From Planctomycetales bacterium 71-10 (GTDB lineage Bacteria > Planctomycetota > Planctomycetia > Isosphaerales > Isosphaeraceae), in assembly GCA_001898385.1 (NCBI GenBank), contig MKTT01000152.1:1-34144 (forward strand): 34,144 nt of DNA, given 5' to 3'. How positions within the stretch are numbered: position 1 is the first letter of the stretch; every line of letters starts with the position of its first letter. The notes below the pieces were generated by a model. That model made no database searches. It had not been told where the DNA came from and was given only the letters and a program-made list of their open reading frames with translations. Below are positions 6,801 through 14,691 of the stretch, in pieces. The translations under genes were made by a program, and so were the position numbers.

Positions 6801-8891
6801 TTGCGTCGCACTACCTCGGCATTGACCACGACGATCCTCGGGGCCGTCCTCGCGGCCCCGACGGTCTCGGCCCAGCAGTCGCCGCCGGCGCGGGGCGCGT
6901 CCGCCCCCGCCGCCGCGCCCGCCGAGTCCGACGCCGGATTCGGCATGGCCGCCGCGAGGGGCGCCAGGCACCTCCTGCGCAACGGCCTGGACTACATCGA
7001 ATACCAGGAGTTCGACCGGGCGTTGAAGTACCTCCGCGAGGCGGAGAAGCGCCAGGCCGAGCTGAACGAGCCCGAGAAGACCCGGCTCAAGCAGGCCATC
7101 GAGCGCGCCCAGCGCGGCACCCGCGAGTCCATCGGCACGGAGCGGCCCTACGCCGTCAGCAAGCGGTCGCTCCGCTCCGGCGGCTTCGCGCCGGCCGAGG
7201 CCGAGCCGGCCATCGCGGCGAGGTCGAACAAGGCCCGCCCCGCCGTCGCCAGCGAGGGCGACGACACGGCCGAGCCGATCCGCCTCGCCGGCGCCGAGGC
7301 CCCCGCACCGCCGTCCGGCCGGGCCCGCTCTCGCGTCGCCTCGGCCCCCGCGGCCCTGCCGGACGTCCCCGAGGCCCCGGCCGTCGCCTTCCAGCCGAAG
7401 GCCGCCGACCCGAGCCCGGCCGCCGCGCCGGCCCTTGAGCCCCTCGACGAACTGCCGACCGCCCCGCCGGTCGCCCCCATCGAGGCCGTCGACGCCGGCC
7501 CCCGGCCGATCCCGACCGCCGCCGACCTCGCGCCGGCCGCCGACCCCCAGGCCGCCGCGCAGGCCCAGGCCGACCTGACCGCCCCCTTCCCGAGCCTGGA
7601 GCCCCCGCCGGCCTCCGACCCGGCCGTCTCGCGGTCCAGCAAGGCCGCCGAGCCCGCCGCGGCCCCGATCCAACTCGAACTCCCCGACGAGGTCGCGCAG
7701 GAGCCCGCCGCCGAGGAGCCGCCGACGCCCCCCGCCCCCCGCGAGGCCGCGCCGGCCGCCGAGCCCGTCCCGGCCGAGGAGCCGGCCGAGGCCCCCGCCC
7801 CGACCGCCTCCGACGCCGCCACGCTCGCCCCGGCCGCCGAGTTCAAGGCCCCGTCGCTCGACGACCCGGCCTTCGACCTGCCGGCGCTCCCCGCCGAGTT
7901 GGCCGAAGGTCCCGCGGACGCCGACATGGCCCTGCCCGGCCTCCCCGAGGACGCCGACGCGGCCCTTCCCGACCTCCCCGTCGAGGTCCCGGCCGAGCCG
8001 GCCGCCGTCCCCGCCCGGCCCGCGGCCCTCGCCGCCCGGCCCGAGCCCGAGGCGACGCCCGCCCCCGTCGCCGAGCCCGTCCCGGCCCAGGAGCCGGCCG
8101 AGGCCCCCGCCCCGGCCGCCGAGGAGCCGGCCCCGGTCGCCGAGGAGCCGACCCCCGCCCCGGCCGCCGAGGAGCCGACCCCGGCCCCGACGCGCATGCC
8201 CGAGTTCGCCCCGGCCCCGACGACGGCCCCCGGCTCCGCGTTCATCCCCAGCCGCGGCGCCCCGACGTCGACGCTCTCGCCCGACCTGGAGCGCCACGTC
8301 GAGGAGATCGCCAACGCCCAGGAGCAGGCGTATCGCGACCGGATCGCCCGCCAGACGCCCCAGCCGATCGAGGGCGACCCCGCCGACCCGGCCCGCGACC
8401 TGGCGTCCGACACCCGCACCCAGACCCAGATCGACATCAGCCGCGCCCCCAGCCCGGCCGAGGCCCGGCCCATCAGCGCCGTCCCCGTCCCCGAGGACTG
8501 GGTCCCGCTCGGCGCCCGGGCCTGGAGCCCCCAGCGCAAGTACTGGGCCGCCGCAGCGACCTGCCACATGCCGCTCTACTTCCAGGACCCGATGCTGGAG
8601 CGCTACGGCCACAGCGTCGAGAACTACATGGGCCCCGCCGGGCGGTTCTTCGCCTACCCGGTCGACAAGCACACGCAGAGCACGCAGCGGAACCAGATCC
8701 TCCAGCCGTTCGCCTCGGCCGGGCAGTTCGCGTTCCAGATCCTCACGCTCCCCTACGCCATGATCGTCGATCCCCCGTGGGAGGCGCAGTACGACCTGGG
8801 CTACTGGCGGCCGGGCGACAAGATCCCGACCGACCTGTACTACCTGCCCACCCACGGCATCGGCCCGGCCGGCAAGGGCAAGGATTACTGA
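6801..8891 (+). CDS. Secreted Ala/Pro/Glu-rich protein with conserved C-terminal domain
   Basis: The start is a TTG at 6801, chosen because AAGGAGG lies six bases upstream and the product then begins with a clean signal peptide (basic RR, hydrophobic TTTILGAVLAAPTVSA, cleavage near Ala24-Gln25). The frame also runs upstream, but that part is poor coding sequence. Mature residues about 45-110 are helical and TPR-like (LDYIEYQEFDRALKYLREAEKRQ). Residues about 130-500 are a low-complexity linker dominated by Ala, Pro and Glu with repeats such as APAAEEPTPAP. The last 130 residues from about 566 form a compact, aromatic-rich domain (DWVPLGARAWSP, YFQDPMLERYGHS, YPVDKHTQST, WRPGDKIPTDLYYLPTHG). 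This arrangement suggests an envelope protein whose linker spans a distance. The function is unknown. Confidence 0.8.
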   Translation: MRRTTSALTTTILGAVLAAPTVSAQQSPPARGASAPAAAPAESDAGFGMAAARGARHLLRNGLDYIEYQEFDRALKYLREAEKRQAELNEPEKTRLKQAIERAQRGTRESIGTERPYAVSKRSLRSGGFAPAEAEPAIAARSNKARPAVASEGDDTAEPIRLAGAEAPAPPSGRARSRVASAPAALPDVPEAPAVAFQPKAADPSPAAAPALEPLDELPTAPPVAPIEAVDAGPRPIPTAADLAPAADPQAAAQAQADLTAPFPSLEPPPASDPAVSRSSKAAEPAAAPIQLELPDEVAQEPAAEEPPTPPAPREAAPAAEPVPAEEPAEAPAPTASDAATLAPAAEFKAPSLDDPAFDLPALPAELAEGPADADMALPGLPEDADAALPDLPVEVPAEPAAVPARPAALAARPEPEATPAPVAEPVPAQEPAEAPAPAAEEPAPVAEEPTPAPAAEEPTPAPTRMPEFAPAPTTAPGSAFIPSRGAPTSTLSPDLERHVEEIANAQEQAYRDRIARQTPQPIEGDPADPARDLASDTRTQTQIDISRAPSPAEARPISAVPVPEDWVPLGARAWSPQRKYWAAAATCHMPLYFQDPMLERYGHSVENYMGPAGRFFAYPVDKHTQSTQRNQILQPFASAGQFAFQILTLPYAMIVDPPWEAQYDLGYWRPGDKIPTDLYYLPTHGIGPAGKGKDY

Positions 8892-8911
8892 GCCGATCGG
8901 ACCGAGCCGCG

Positions 8912-8965
8912 ACGACCCGCCGGGCGTCCCGGGCCGCACAGGCCCCGGACGCCCGGCGTCGTTTC
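8912..8965 (+). terminator. Strong intrinsic-type terminator
   Basis: A long hairpin follows the stop at 8891: ACGAC pairs with GTCGT, GCCGGGCGTCC with GGACGCCCGGC and GGGCC with GGCCC around the loop GCACA, with one CC bulge and one C-C mismatch. TTT follows within the last arm. It separates the secreted protein gene from phoU. Confidence 0.75.
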
Positions 8966-9078
8966 GAAGGCCGCCGCGTGAATTCTTCGAGAAGGTCGGG
9001 CCTTGCGATTGTCGCCGGGCGGGCGATTCCGTAACGTTTCGGTAGGGGGACGCCGACGACGCCGCCGGGGGACCGAGG

Positions 9079-9795
9079 ATGCACGAGGAATCGCGCGGGG
9101 TCGCATCGCCGTGGACGTGGGACGAGCCGCGGACCTCCGTCGGCCGCCACTTCCTGCGCGACCTGGAAGGGCTCTGGGCCGACGTCCTCCGGCTCGCCGC
9201 GATCGTCGAGGAGGACCTGGAGCGCAGCATCCGCGCCCTCTGCGACGGCGAGGTCGCCCTGGCCGACGAGATCCGGGGCCGCAAGCCGGCGGTGCAGGCG
9301 TGGGAGGAGACCCTGGAACGCGAGTGCGTCCGGGTCCTGGCCCTGCACCAGCCCGTCGCCTCCGACCTCCGCCGCGTCGCCGCCGTGCTGAAGATCAACG
9401 GCGACCTCGAACGCCTGGGGGACCTCGCCCGCCACGTCGCCAAGCGCGTCGGCAAGCTGGCCGAAGACCCCCGCTCCTTCCCCATCCCCCAGCCCCTGGA
9501 GGCCCTGGCCTCCGAGGCCCTCGACCAGGTCCACCTGGGCCTGGACGCCCTGGCCCGCGCCGACGTCGCGCTCGCCCAGCGGGTCATCGCCGCCGACGGC
9601 GCGGTCGACCGCCTCTATCGCTCGGTCGTCGCCGGCCTGAAGCGCGACATCGTCGAGGACCCCGCCCGCGTCGACCCCTGGCTGCGGTTCATCAGCACGG
9701 CGCGGAACCTGGAGCGCGTCGCCGACCACGCCGGCCGCATCGCCGAGGTCGTCGTCTACCTCAAGGAAGGGACGGCCCCGGGCCGCCGCCCCTGA
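9079..9795 (+). CDS. phoU: Phosphate signalling complex protein PhoU
   Basis: PhoU is a cytoplasmic helical protein that links the Pst phosphate transporter to the PhoR/PhoB two-component system and damps phosphate uptake. The 238-residue length is standard. Two three-helix repeats are visible, each with the metal-binding ExxxD-type signature: GDLERLGDLARHVAKRV in the first half and RNLERVADHAGRIAEVVVYL in the second. The N-terminal helix (HFLRDLEGLWADVLRLAAIVEEDLERSIRAL) is typical. No pst or pho genes accompany it here, so it may act with distant partners. Its last 35 bases overlap the 3' end of the convergent acetyltransferase gene. Confidence 0.92.
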   Translation: MHEESRGVASPWTWDEPRTSVGRHFLRDLEGLWADVLRLAAIVEEDLERSIRALCDGEVALADEIRGRKPAVQAWEETLERECVRVLALHQPVASDLRRVAAVLKINGDLERLGDLARHVAKRVGKLAEDPRSFPIPQPLEALASEALDQVHLGLDALARADVALAQRVIAADGAVDRLYRSVVAGLKRDIVEDPARVDPWLRFISTARNLERVADHAGRIAEVVVYLKEGTAPGRRP

Positions 9796-10735
9796 CCCCC
9801 CGCCCCGACAGCACCGCCAGGTGGACGGCCCGGCGGTCGAACGCCGCGAACCCGGTCGCGCGGTAGAGCTTCGCCGCCGGGACGTTCCGCGCGTCCACGG
9901 CCAGCTCGATCGCCCCGGCGTGCGGCCGGGCCAGCTCCAGCGCGTGGGCCACGGCCTCCGCGCCCAGCCCCCGCCCCCGCGCGGCCGGCGTCAGGCCGAG
10001 GTAGACCACCTCCCAGGCGTCGCGGTCGGGCGACGCGGCCAGCAGCAGCACGGCCGCCGCGCCGGGCTCGCCCGCCACCGTCCCCAGCCGCCAGAGCCCC
10101 GGCCGGTGCCCCGGCGCGCCGCGGTGCCCCTCCAGCACCTCGCCGATCGACCGCGCCCCCTCGATCTCCGGCATGTCCAGGCTGCCGGCGTAGGTGGCCT
10201 CCAGCGCCTCGCACAGCGCCCGCTCGCCGACCTCGTCCGCCCCCCGCCATTCGAGCCGCGCGGGGGCCGGCCGCGACGGCGACGGCGCGGACGTCGCCCG
10301 CCGCAGGTAGACCAGGTCGGTGACGTGGGGCATCCCGCCGCGCACCAGGTCGGCCGCCCCGCGGGGGTCGTCCTCCGCGTGCAGCACCGCCTGCGCGATC
10401 GCCACGCCCTCCTCGCGCAGCCCCTCCAGCGCCCCGCGCACCAGCGAGGCGGCCACCTCGGCGCGGTCCCAGACGGCCGTCGTGCGGGGCGTCCAGACGG
10501 CCGTCGCCCGCCCGGGGAGCGCCTGCGTCAGCAGCGCCCCGACGATCCTCCCCCCCTCTCCCCGCCGCGCGACCCAGAGCCCCGAGAGGTCCACCCGCCC
10601 GGCCCGGTCGTCCTCGACCGCCTCCTGCACCAGCGCCGCGCGCATCCGACGCCCCAGGCCGCGGTAGACGACCTCCAACGCCCGCGCGCGTCCCCCCGCC
10701 GGGCATCGCTCGATCTGGAGGTTCGGCGAAGCCAT
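9761..10735 (-). CDS. GNAT-family N-acetyltransferase, probably tandem domains
   Basis: The protein has 324 residues from the ATG at 10735; the frame continues upstream but that region is the divergent intergenic stretch. The C-terminal half holds a clear GNAT fold: WEVVYLGLTPAARGRGLGAEAV includes the acetyl-CoA pyrophosphate loop R-G-R-G-L-G, followed by LAVDARNVPAAKLYRATGF, the typical motif B. The N-terminal half (VVYRGLGRRMRAALVQEAV, GLWVARRGEGGRIVGALLTQ) is compatible with a degenerate second GNAT domain, as in mycothiol synthase-type tandem proteins. The family transfers acetyl groups from acetyl-CoA to amines, and the acceptor cannot be predicted. It converges on and slightly overlaps phoU. 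Confidence 0.85.
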   Translation of the reverse strand: MASPNLQIERCPAGGRARALEVVYRGLGRRMRAALVQEAVEDDRAGRVDLSGLWVARRGEGGRIVGALLTQALPGRATAVWTPRTTAVWDRAEVAASLVRGALEGLREEGVAIAQAVLHAEDDPRGAADLVRGGMPHVTDLVYLRRATSAPSPSRPAPARLEWRGADEVGERALCEALEATYAGSLDMPEIEGARSIGEVLEGHRGAPGHRPGLWRLGTVAGEPGAAAVLLLAASPDRDAWEVVYLGLTPAARGRGLGAEAVAHALELARPHAGAIELAVDARNVPAAKLYRATGFAAFDRRAVHLAVLSGRGVRGGGPGPSLP

Positions 10736-10932
10736 CGGCGTCCCCGCTCTCGTCGCATCGCCCCCGACGTCGGGGCCGTCCCCGACGATTCTAGACGGTC
10801 GCCCTCCGCCCCGCGAGGATCCCTCGGCCGACGCCCGCGCTAAATCCGCTTCATTTCGTCGCCTCGAACGGCCGGTTTGCGACCTCCACCCCGGAGACTG
10901 CATCCAGACCTGAACACATCGAGGCGGACGAC

Positions 10933-12924
10933 ATGGCGCGGACGAAGCGACGGGCGAGCCGGCCGACGGCGGATCGGCTGGAGGGGCGGATCGTCCTGGA
11001 CGCCTCGGCGTGGATCGCGGCCGACGGGCTGCTGACGATCGGCATCCCCGCCGGGGACGTGATGCGGCTGACGATCGCGCGCGACGGCGGCTCCTACACC
11101 TTCGCCGCCGACCCGGCCGACGGCGACCGGATCGACCTGGTCGCGAACGCCGCCGGCCTCGTCGCGACGGGCTCGGGGACGGGCGAGCTGCGGGCCTCCG
11201 GCATCTCGGGGATCCGCGTGACCGTCGGCTCGGCCTCGAACGTCAACCTCATCAGCTCCGACGTCTCGACGACGATGGTCCTCGCGACCGTGGGCGCGCA
11301 GGTGACGCTCGGCGGCGGCCCGGGGACGCTCGGCCTGGCGGCGATCACCGCGCCGGTGCACGTGGACGCCTCGGCGACCTCCCTCGCGCCGGGGGCCTCG
11401 ACGCGGTTGACGCTCCTCGACTCGGAATCCACCGCCACGGCGTACCCCACCGTGACGGCCGACCCGCCCGCCGCGTCGAAGTTCACGATGACCCTGGACG
11501 CGATCGCCGCCACGCGCGGGTTCGGCGGCCTGACGTACGCCGGGCTGACCGGCGCCGACGTGGTCGAGGTCGTCGCCGGAACCTCGGCCGAGTTCCTCGT
11601 CGACGACGGCCACGGCCGGGCGAGCATGAGGCTCGTCGGGGCGCCCGGCCAGGTCTCCATCTTCGACGTCCGGGCGTCGGGCGGCCCGATCCGCATCGTC
11701 CCCGGGACGTTCGCCGACCTCGTGACGGTCTCGGCCGCCGGCTCCACGTCCGGCGTCGCCGGCGACGTGACCATCGGCCCCGACTCGCCCGGCGAATGGC
11801 GGGCGGACGTCCGGGTCGACGACTCGGCCGGGGCCGTCGCGCGCGACGCCCGCTTCGCCGCCGGCGACGACGGCCCCCTGCGCACGGCGGACCTGTCCGG
11901 CGCCCTCGCGGGCGGCGCCCGGGTCCGGCTCGTGGACGGCTTCACGGGCGAATTGGACTACCGCGCCCCGGCCGGCCCGGACAACGCCATGTCCGTCGAC
12001 CTGTCCGGCCGCACGCCGTTCGCGAACGACGCCCTCATCGCCATGCCCGACTGGCCCATGCCCCGGCCCCAGGGCCGCCTGGCCTACGACGGCGGCTCCG
12101 GCGCCGCCGGCCGGCTGACGATCGTCGGCCGGCCCGAGGGCGCGGGGTTCATGTCGGAACGGACCTTCGCCGAGCCGGCCGGCCGCATGAGCTTCAGCTA
12201 CTTCTACGCCGGGGCCATCGGCCCCGGCCTCACCACGGAGGGGACCACCGGCCGGGCCTGGATCCAGGCGTCCGACGTCGCCGAGGTCGTGGACCTCGCC
12301 CCGGTCGACTACCTCTCGTTCGAGACCACCGCGGCCGCCCCCGGCGCATTCCTGATCCGCGACGGGGCCGTCGAGGGCGGATACCAGACGCTCCGGTTCG
12401 AGTCCGCGGCGTTCCCGACGGTCTCGGCGGCGAACAAGGAGCACGCCCAGATCACCGACGCGCGGCTGGCCCCGACGCTCGACTACAAGGCCGGGGCCCC
12501 CGTCGCCGGCCTGTCGGGCCTGCTGCTCCCATGGAACGTCACGCGGCTTTCCGACCCACCGGGCGTCGGGATCACCGTCGGCCCGTGGTACGAGGACCCG
12601 CCGCCGCCCGTCCTTCCGGAGCCGGAGCCCGTCGACCCGGTCCCGCCCGAAGGCGCGCCGCCGGCGACGGAACCGACGCCCCCCCCCGCCCCGCCCGCGT
12701 CCGGTGCCGAGGCGGCCCCGGCCCCCGCGCCGGACGTCCTCCTCCTGTCCATCGCGGGGCCGCGTTTCGGGACGGCGATGCGGCGGGGGGCGGCCGTCGC
12801 CGTCGACGCCGCGCGGCGGGCCGGATCGAACCCCCTCGCCGCCCTCCGGGCCGAGCGCCTGGCCGCCTTCCGAGCCCAGCGCCTGGCTCGGCTCGCATGG
12901 CTCCGGGCCTCGCGGGGTGCCTGA
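10933..12924 (+). CDS. LEPR-type large surface protein, beta-rich with Pro-rich C-terminus
   Basis: The protein has 663 residues from an ATG with GAGG nine bases upstream. The N-terminus is very basic and carries LEGRIVLD at residues 16-23, the LExRx(L/V)L-type motif of planctomycete surface proteins, instead of a classic signal peptide. Residues about 30-550 are rich in Gly, Ala, Thr, Ser and Asp with alternating hydrophobics (GIRVTVGSASNVNLISSDVS, DVTIGPDSPGEWRADVRVDDS), consistent with beta-solenoid or beta-sandwich repeats. Residues about 555-600 form a Pro/Glu-rich stretch, and the last 60 are a basic, Arg/Ala-rich helix. It probably sits on or outside the cell envelope. No enzyme motif is visible. 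Confidence 0.75.
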   Translation: MARTKRRASRPTADRLEGRIVLDASAWIAADGLLTIGIPAGDVMRLTIARDGGSYTFAADPADGDRIDLVANAAGLVATGSGTGELRASGISGIRVTVGSASNVNLISSDVSTTMVLATVGAQVTLGGGPGTLGLAAITAPVHVDASATSLAPGASTRLTLLDSESTATAYPTVTADPPAASKFTMTLDAIAATRGFGGLTYAGLTGADVVEVVAGTSAEFLVDDGHGRASMRLVGAPGQVSIFDVRASGGPIRIVPGTFADLVTVSAAGSTSGVAGDVTIGPDSPGEWRADVRVDDSAGAVARDARFAAGDDGPLRTADLSGALAGGARVRLVDGFTGELDYRAPAGPDNAMSVDLSGRTPFANDALIAMPDWPMPRPQGRLAYDGGSGAAGRLTIVGRPEGAGFMSERTFAEPAGRMSFSYFYAGAIGPGLTTEGTTGRAWIQASDVAEVVDLAPVDYLSFETTAAAPGAFLIRDGAVEGGYQTLRFESAAFPTVSAANKEHAQITDARLAPTLDYKAGAPVAGLSGLLLPWNVTRLSDPPGVGITVGPWYEDPPPPVLPEPEPVDPVPPEGAPPATEPTPPPAPPASGAEAAPAPAPDVLLLSIAGPRFGTAMRRGAAVAVDAARRAGSNPLAALRAERLAAFRAQRLARLAWLRASRGA

Positions 12925-13487
12925 CCCTCGCGAATCCCGGGCGATTTCCCCGGAATCCTGAAATCCCGGCTCTCCCGCCGCGGATCATCCCGACGACCGT
13001 GCCCGCGTTCTTTGACAACCCGCCCGCATCGATGAACGACGCGGCCCGACCGACCCAGGGATATCCCGTCGCAGAAGACGGTCTTCCCCCCTCGCGGGGG
13101 AAGACAGACCGCGAAGCGGTCAGATGAGGGGGACGCGAAGCACGGGCACCGTCGGGATTCGAAGGCCCGCCCGACCGGCTCCGGATCCCAACGGCCGTCT
13201 CGCTCGTCGTCCCCCTCATCCGGCCCTCCGGGCCACCTTCCCCCGCCAGGGGGGAAGGACGTCATGATGGCTCCCCAAATCCATGCGGGTTGGGAAATCA
13301 CAACGCACTTCGACGATCGAACCCACCGCAAAACCGCGACAACCAATCACCCTGAAAGGACTTGCGACCGACGCAATCGCGATGCCGCCCAACGATCGGA
13401 CCCAGGCCGACCCACGGACCCCGAACCCGGAACGCCCACCGCGCGTCCTGTCACCCGAATCGACGAGAGAACATCGGGAGATGGGAT
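12925..13487. other. Intergenic region with REPIN-like inverted pair
   Basis: These 563 bases carry no convincing gene. The only structure is the inverted repeat pair at 13077-13263. The bases just before 13488 supply the ribosome site GGGAG for the next gene. Confidence 0.6.
13077..13263. repeat. REPIN-like pair of inverted palindromic units
   Basis: The arms 13077-13136 and 13205-13263 are inverted copies of one unit about 60 bases long, separated by about 68 bases. Each arm starts with a small hairpin (CTTCCCCCC...GGGGGAAG type) and ends with GATGAGGGGGACG. The right arm also shows GGCCCTCCGGGCC, where the left arm has the diverged GACCGCGAAGCGGTC. The same unit type occurs at 14316-14664. 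Two REP units in inverted orientation are the definition of a REPIN. Confidence 0.75.
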
Positions 13488-14291
13488 ATGTATGACGTCG
13501 ACTTGCTTGAGCACAAGTTCGCGAAGATCGGCGCCAGGATGAAGGCGGCCGACGAGTCGCGCCGGTTCGCGACCGACGGCGGGATCGGCCTGGACGTCCA
13601 CAGCGACCGCGACGGCGAGTTCTTCGAGGTGATCGGCCGCGAGGACGGCCCGGCGCAGGTGGAGGTGCTGGACGTGCAGCCCAGGGACCGGCACCTGCTG
13701 CTGCTGGTCCGCCGGCTCCGCGGCAAGCAGAAGTTCCTCTGCGGCCACGACGAGCGCCACTGGTTCGTCGCCGCGATCCCCGAGGACGCGCCCGTGGGGA
13801 CCGTCGAGGCGGCCAAGGAGGCCCTGAAGCCCCCGGAGGTCCGCGAGGCCCAGGCCCGCGCCGGCCTGGACGCCCGCCGGGGCAACCGCCGCAAGAACGC
13901 GGCCAACCGCCGCCAGGGCGAGTGGTTCTTCCTCCCCGCCCCCGAGCTGAAGGTCGACCCGAAGCTCGTGATCCGGGACGAGCCCATCCGCCGCGGCAAC
14001 GGCAAGGCCCACTGGTGCGAGTTCGTCCATCGCACCGGCGGGACCGTCGTCCGCGTCTGCCGCCGCCACCCCAACGGGGTGAGCGAGGAGAGGTATCGGC
14101 AGATCCTCGCCCGCAAGCCCGAGGCGAAGGGCTGGGACTGGCGGATCATGGTCCGCGACGCCCTGGTCTACGCCAAGGGTCGCGTGCGGCACCCGGACCA
14201 CCGCACGATCACCCTGCACGGCTGGCACCGCGTCGTCATGAACACCGAGACCCGCGCCGCGGCCATGCGGAACGTGGCGTTCCTGGACTGA
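13488..14291 (+). CDS. Unknown soluble protein
   Basis: The protein has 267 residues. The ATG at 13488 follows GGGAG by seven bases; the frame extends upstream, but that is intergenic sequence. There is no signal peptide or membrane segment. Residues 1-110 look like a folded domain (IGLDVHSDRDGEFFEVIG, QVEVLDVQPRDRHLLLLVRRL, KFLCGHDERHWFVAAIPE). Residues about 120-145 are strongly basic (RRGNRRKNAANRRQGEW). The C-terminal half has HWCEFVHRTGGTVVRVCRRHPNG, GWDWRIMVRDALVYAKGRVRHPDHRTI and a Trp/His-rich end, which suggests an RNA- or DNA-binding or metal-binding role, but this is speculative. I do not recognise the family. The gene stands alone between two repeat clusters. Confidence 0.7.
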   Translation: MYDVDLLEHKFAKIGARMKAADESRRFATDGGIGLDVHSDRDGEFFEVIGREDGPAQVEVLDVQPRDRHLLLLVRRLRGKQKFLCGHDERHWFVAAIPEDAPVGTVEAAKEALKPPEVREAQARAGLDARRGNRRKNAANRRQGEWFFLPAPELKVDPKLVIRDEPIRRGNGKAHWCEFVHRTGGTVVRVCRRHPNGVSEERYRQILARKPEAKGWDWRIMVRDALVYAKGRVRHPDHRTITLHGWHRVVMNTETRAAAMRNVAFLD

Positions 14292-14315
14292 CGGCAACGC
14301 CCGATGGATCGCCTT

Positions 14316-14664
14316 CGATCGTCCCCTCTCCCGCCGGGAGAGGGCGACCGCGCAGCGGCGGGTGAGGGTCGCCGGAGCGCGGAGGGCATGCCGGCCTCGT
14401 GACATTCTTACTGGCTCATGCCAAGCATCCTTCTCCCCTTGAGGGAGAAGGTGGCCGCAGGCCGGATGAGGGGTCGACCGCCTCCGCATTGGAGAAGGAT
14501 TCGAAGCCCCAGGCGTCCGGTGGGTCCACCCCTCATCCGGCCCTGCGGGCCACCTTCTCCCTCAAGGGGAGAAGGGTTCGATCGCCGTGAACGTCCCGAA
14601 CTCCGACGACCCTCACCCGGCCCTTCGGGCCGCCCTCTCCCGGCGGGAGAGGGGACGTCGATCG
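14316..14664. repeat. Nested inverted repeats of two REPIN-like families
   Basis: An outer pair (14316-14373 and 14604-14664) of the CCCTCTCCCGCCGGGAGAGGG type encloses an inner pair (14429-14474 and 14528-14575) of the CTTCTCCCCTTGAGGGAGAAG type. Within each pair the arms are nearly perfect reverse complements, down to the GGCC...GGCC mini-hairpin and the (G)ATGAGGGG or GGTGAGGGTC end. The block fills almost the whole 400-base gap between the unknown gene and dnaA. It may also act as a terminator for both convergent genes. No transposase is present. Confidence 0.8.
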
Positions 14665-14691
14665 GCGAAAGCCGTTGAGCTTCTACCCCCC

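Noticed and set aside
6537..9587. A 1016-residue minus-strand open frame
   Set aside because: It lies antisense to the APE-rich protein and phoU, is full of Gly/Arg low complexity, and has no signal, domain or ribosome site. It is a high-GC shadow.
13077..14664. Possible CRISPR array
   Set aside because: The repeats are inverted, palindromic and irregularly spaced, and no cas genes are present. They fit REPIN-like elements.
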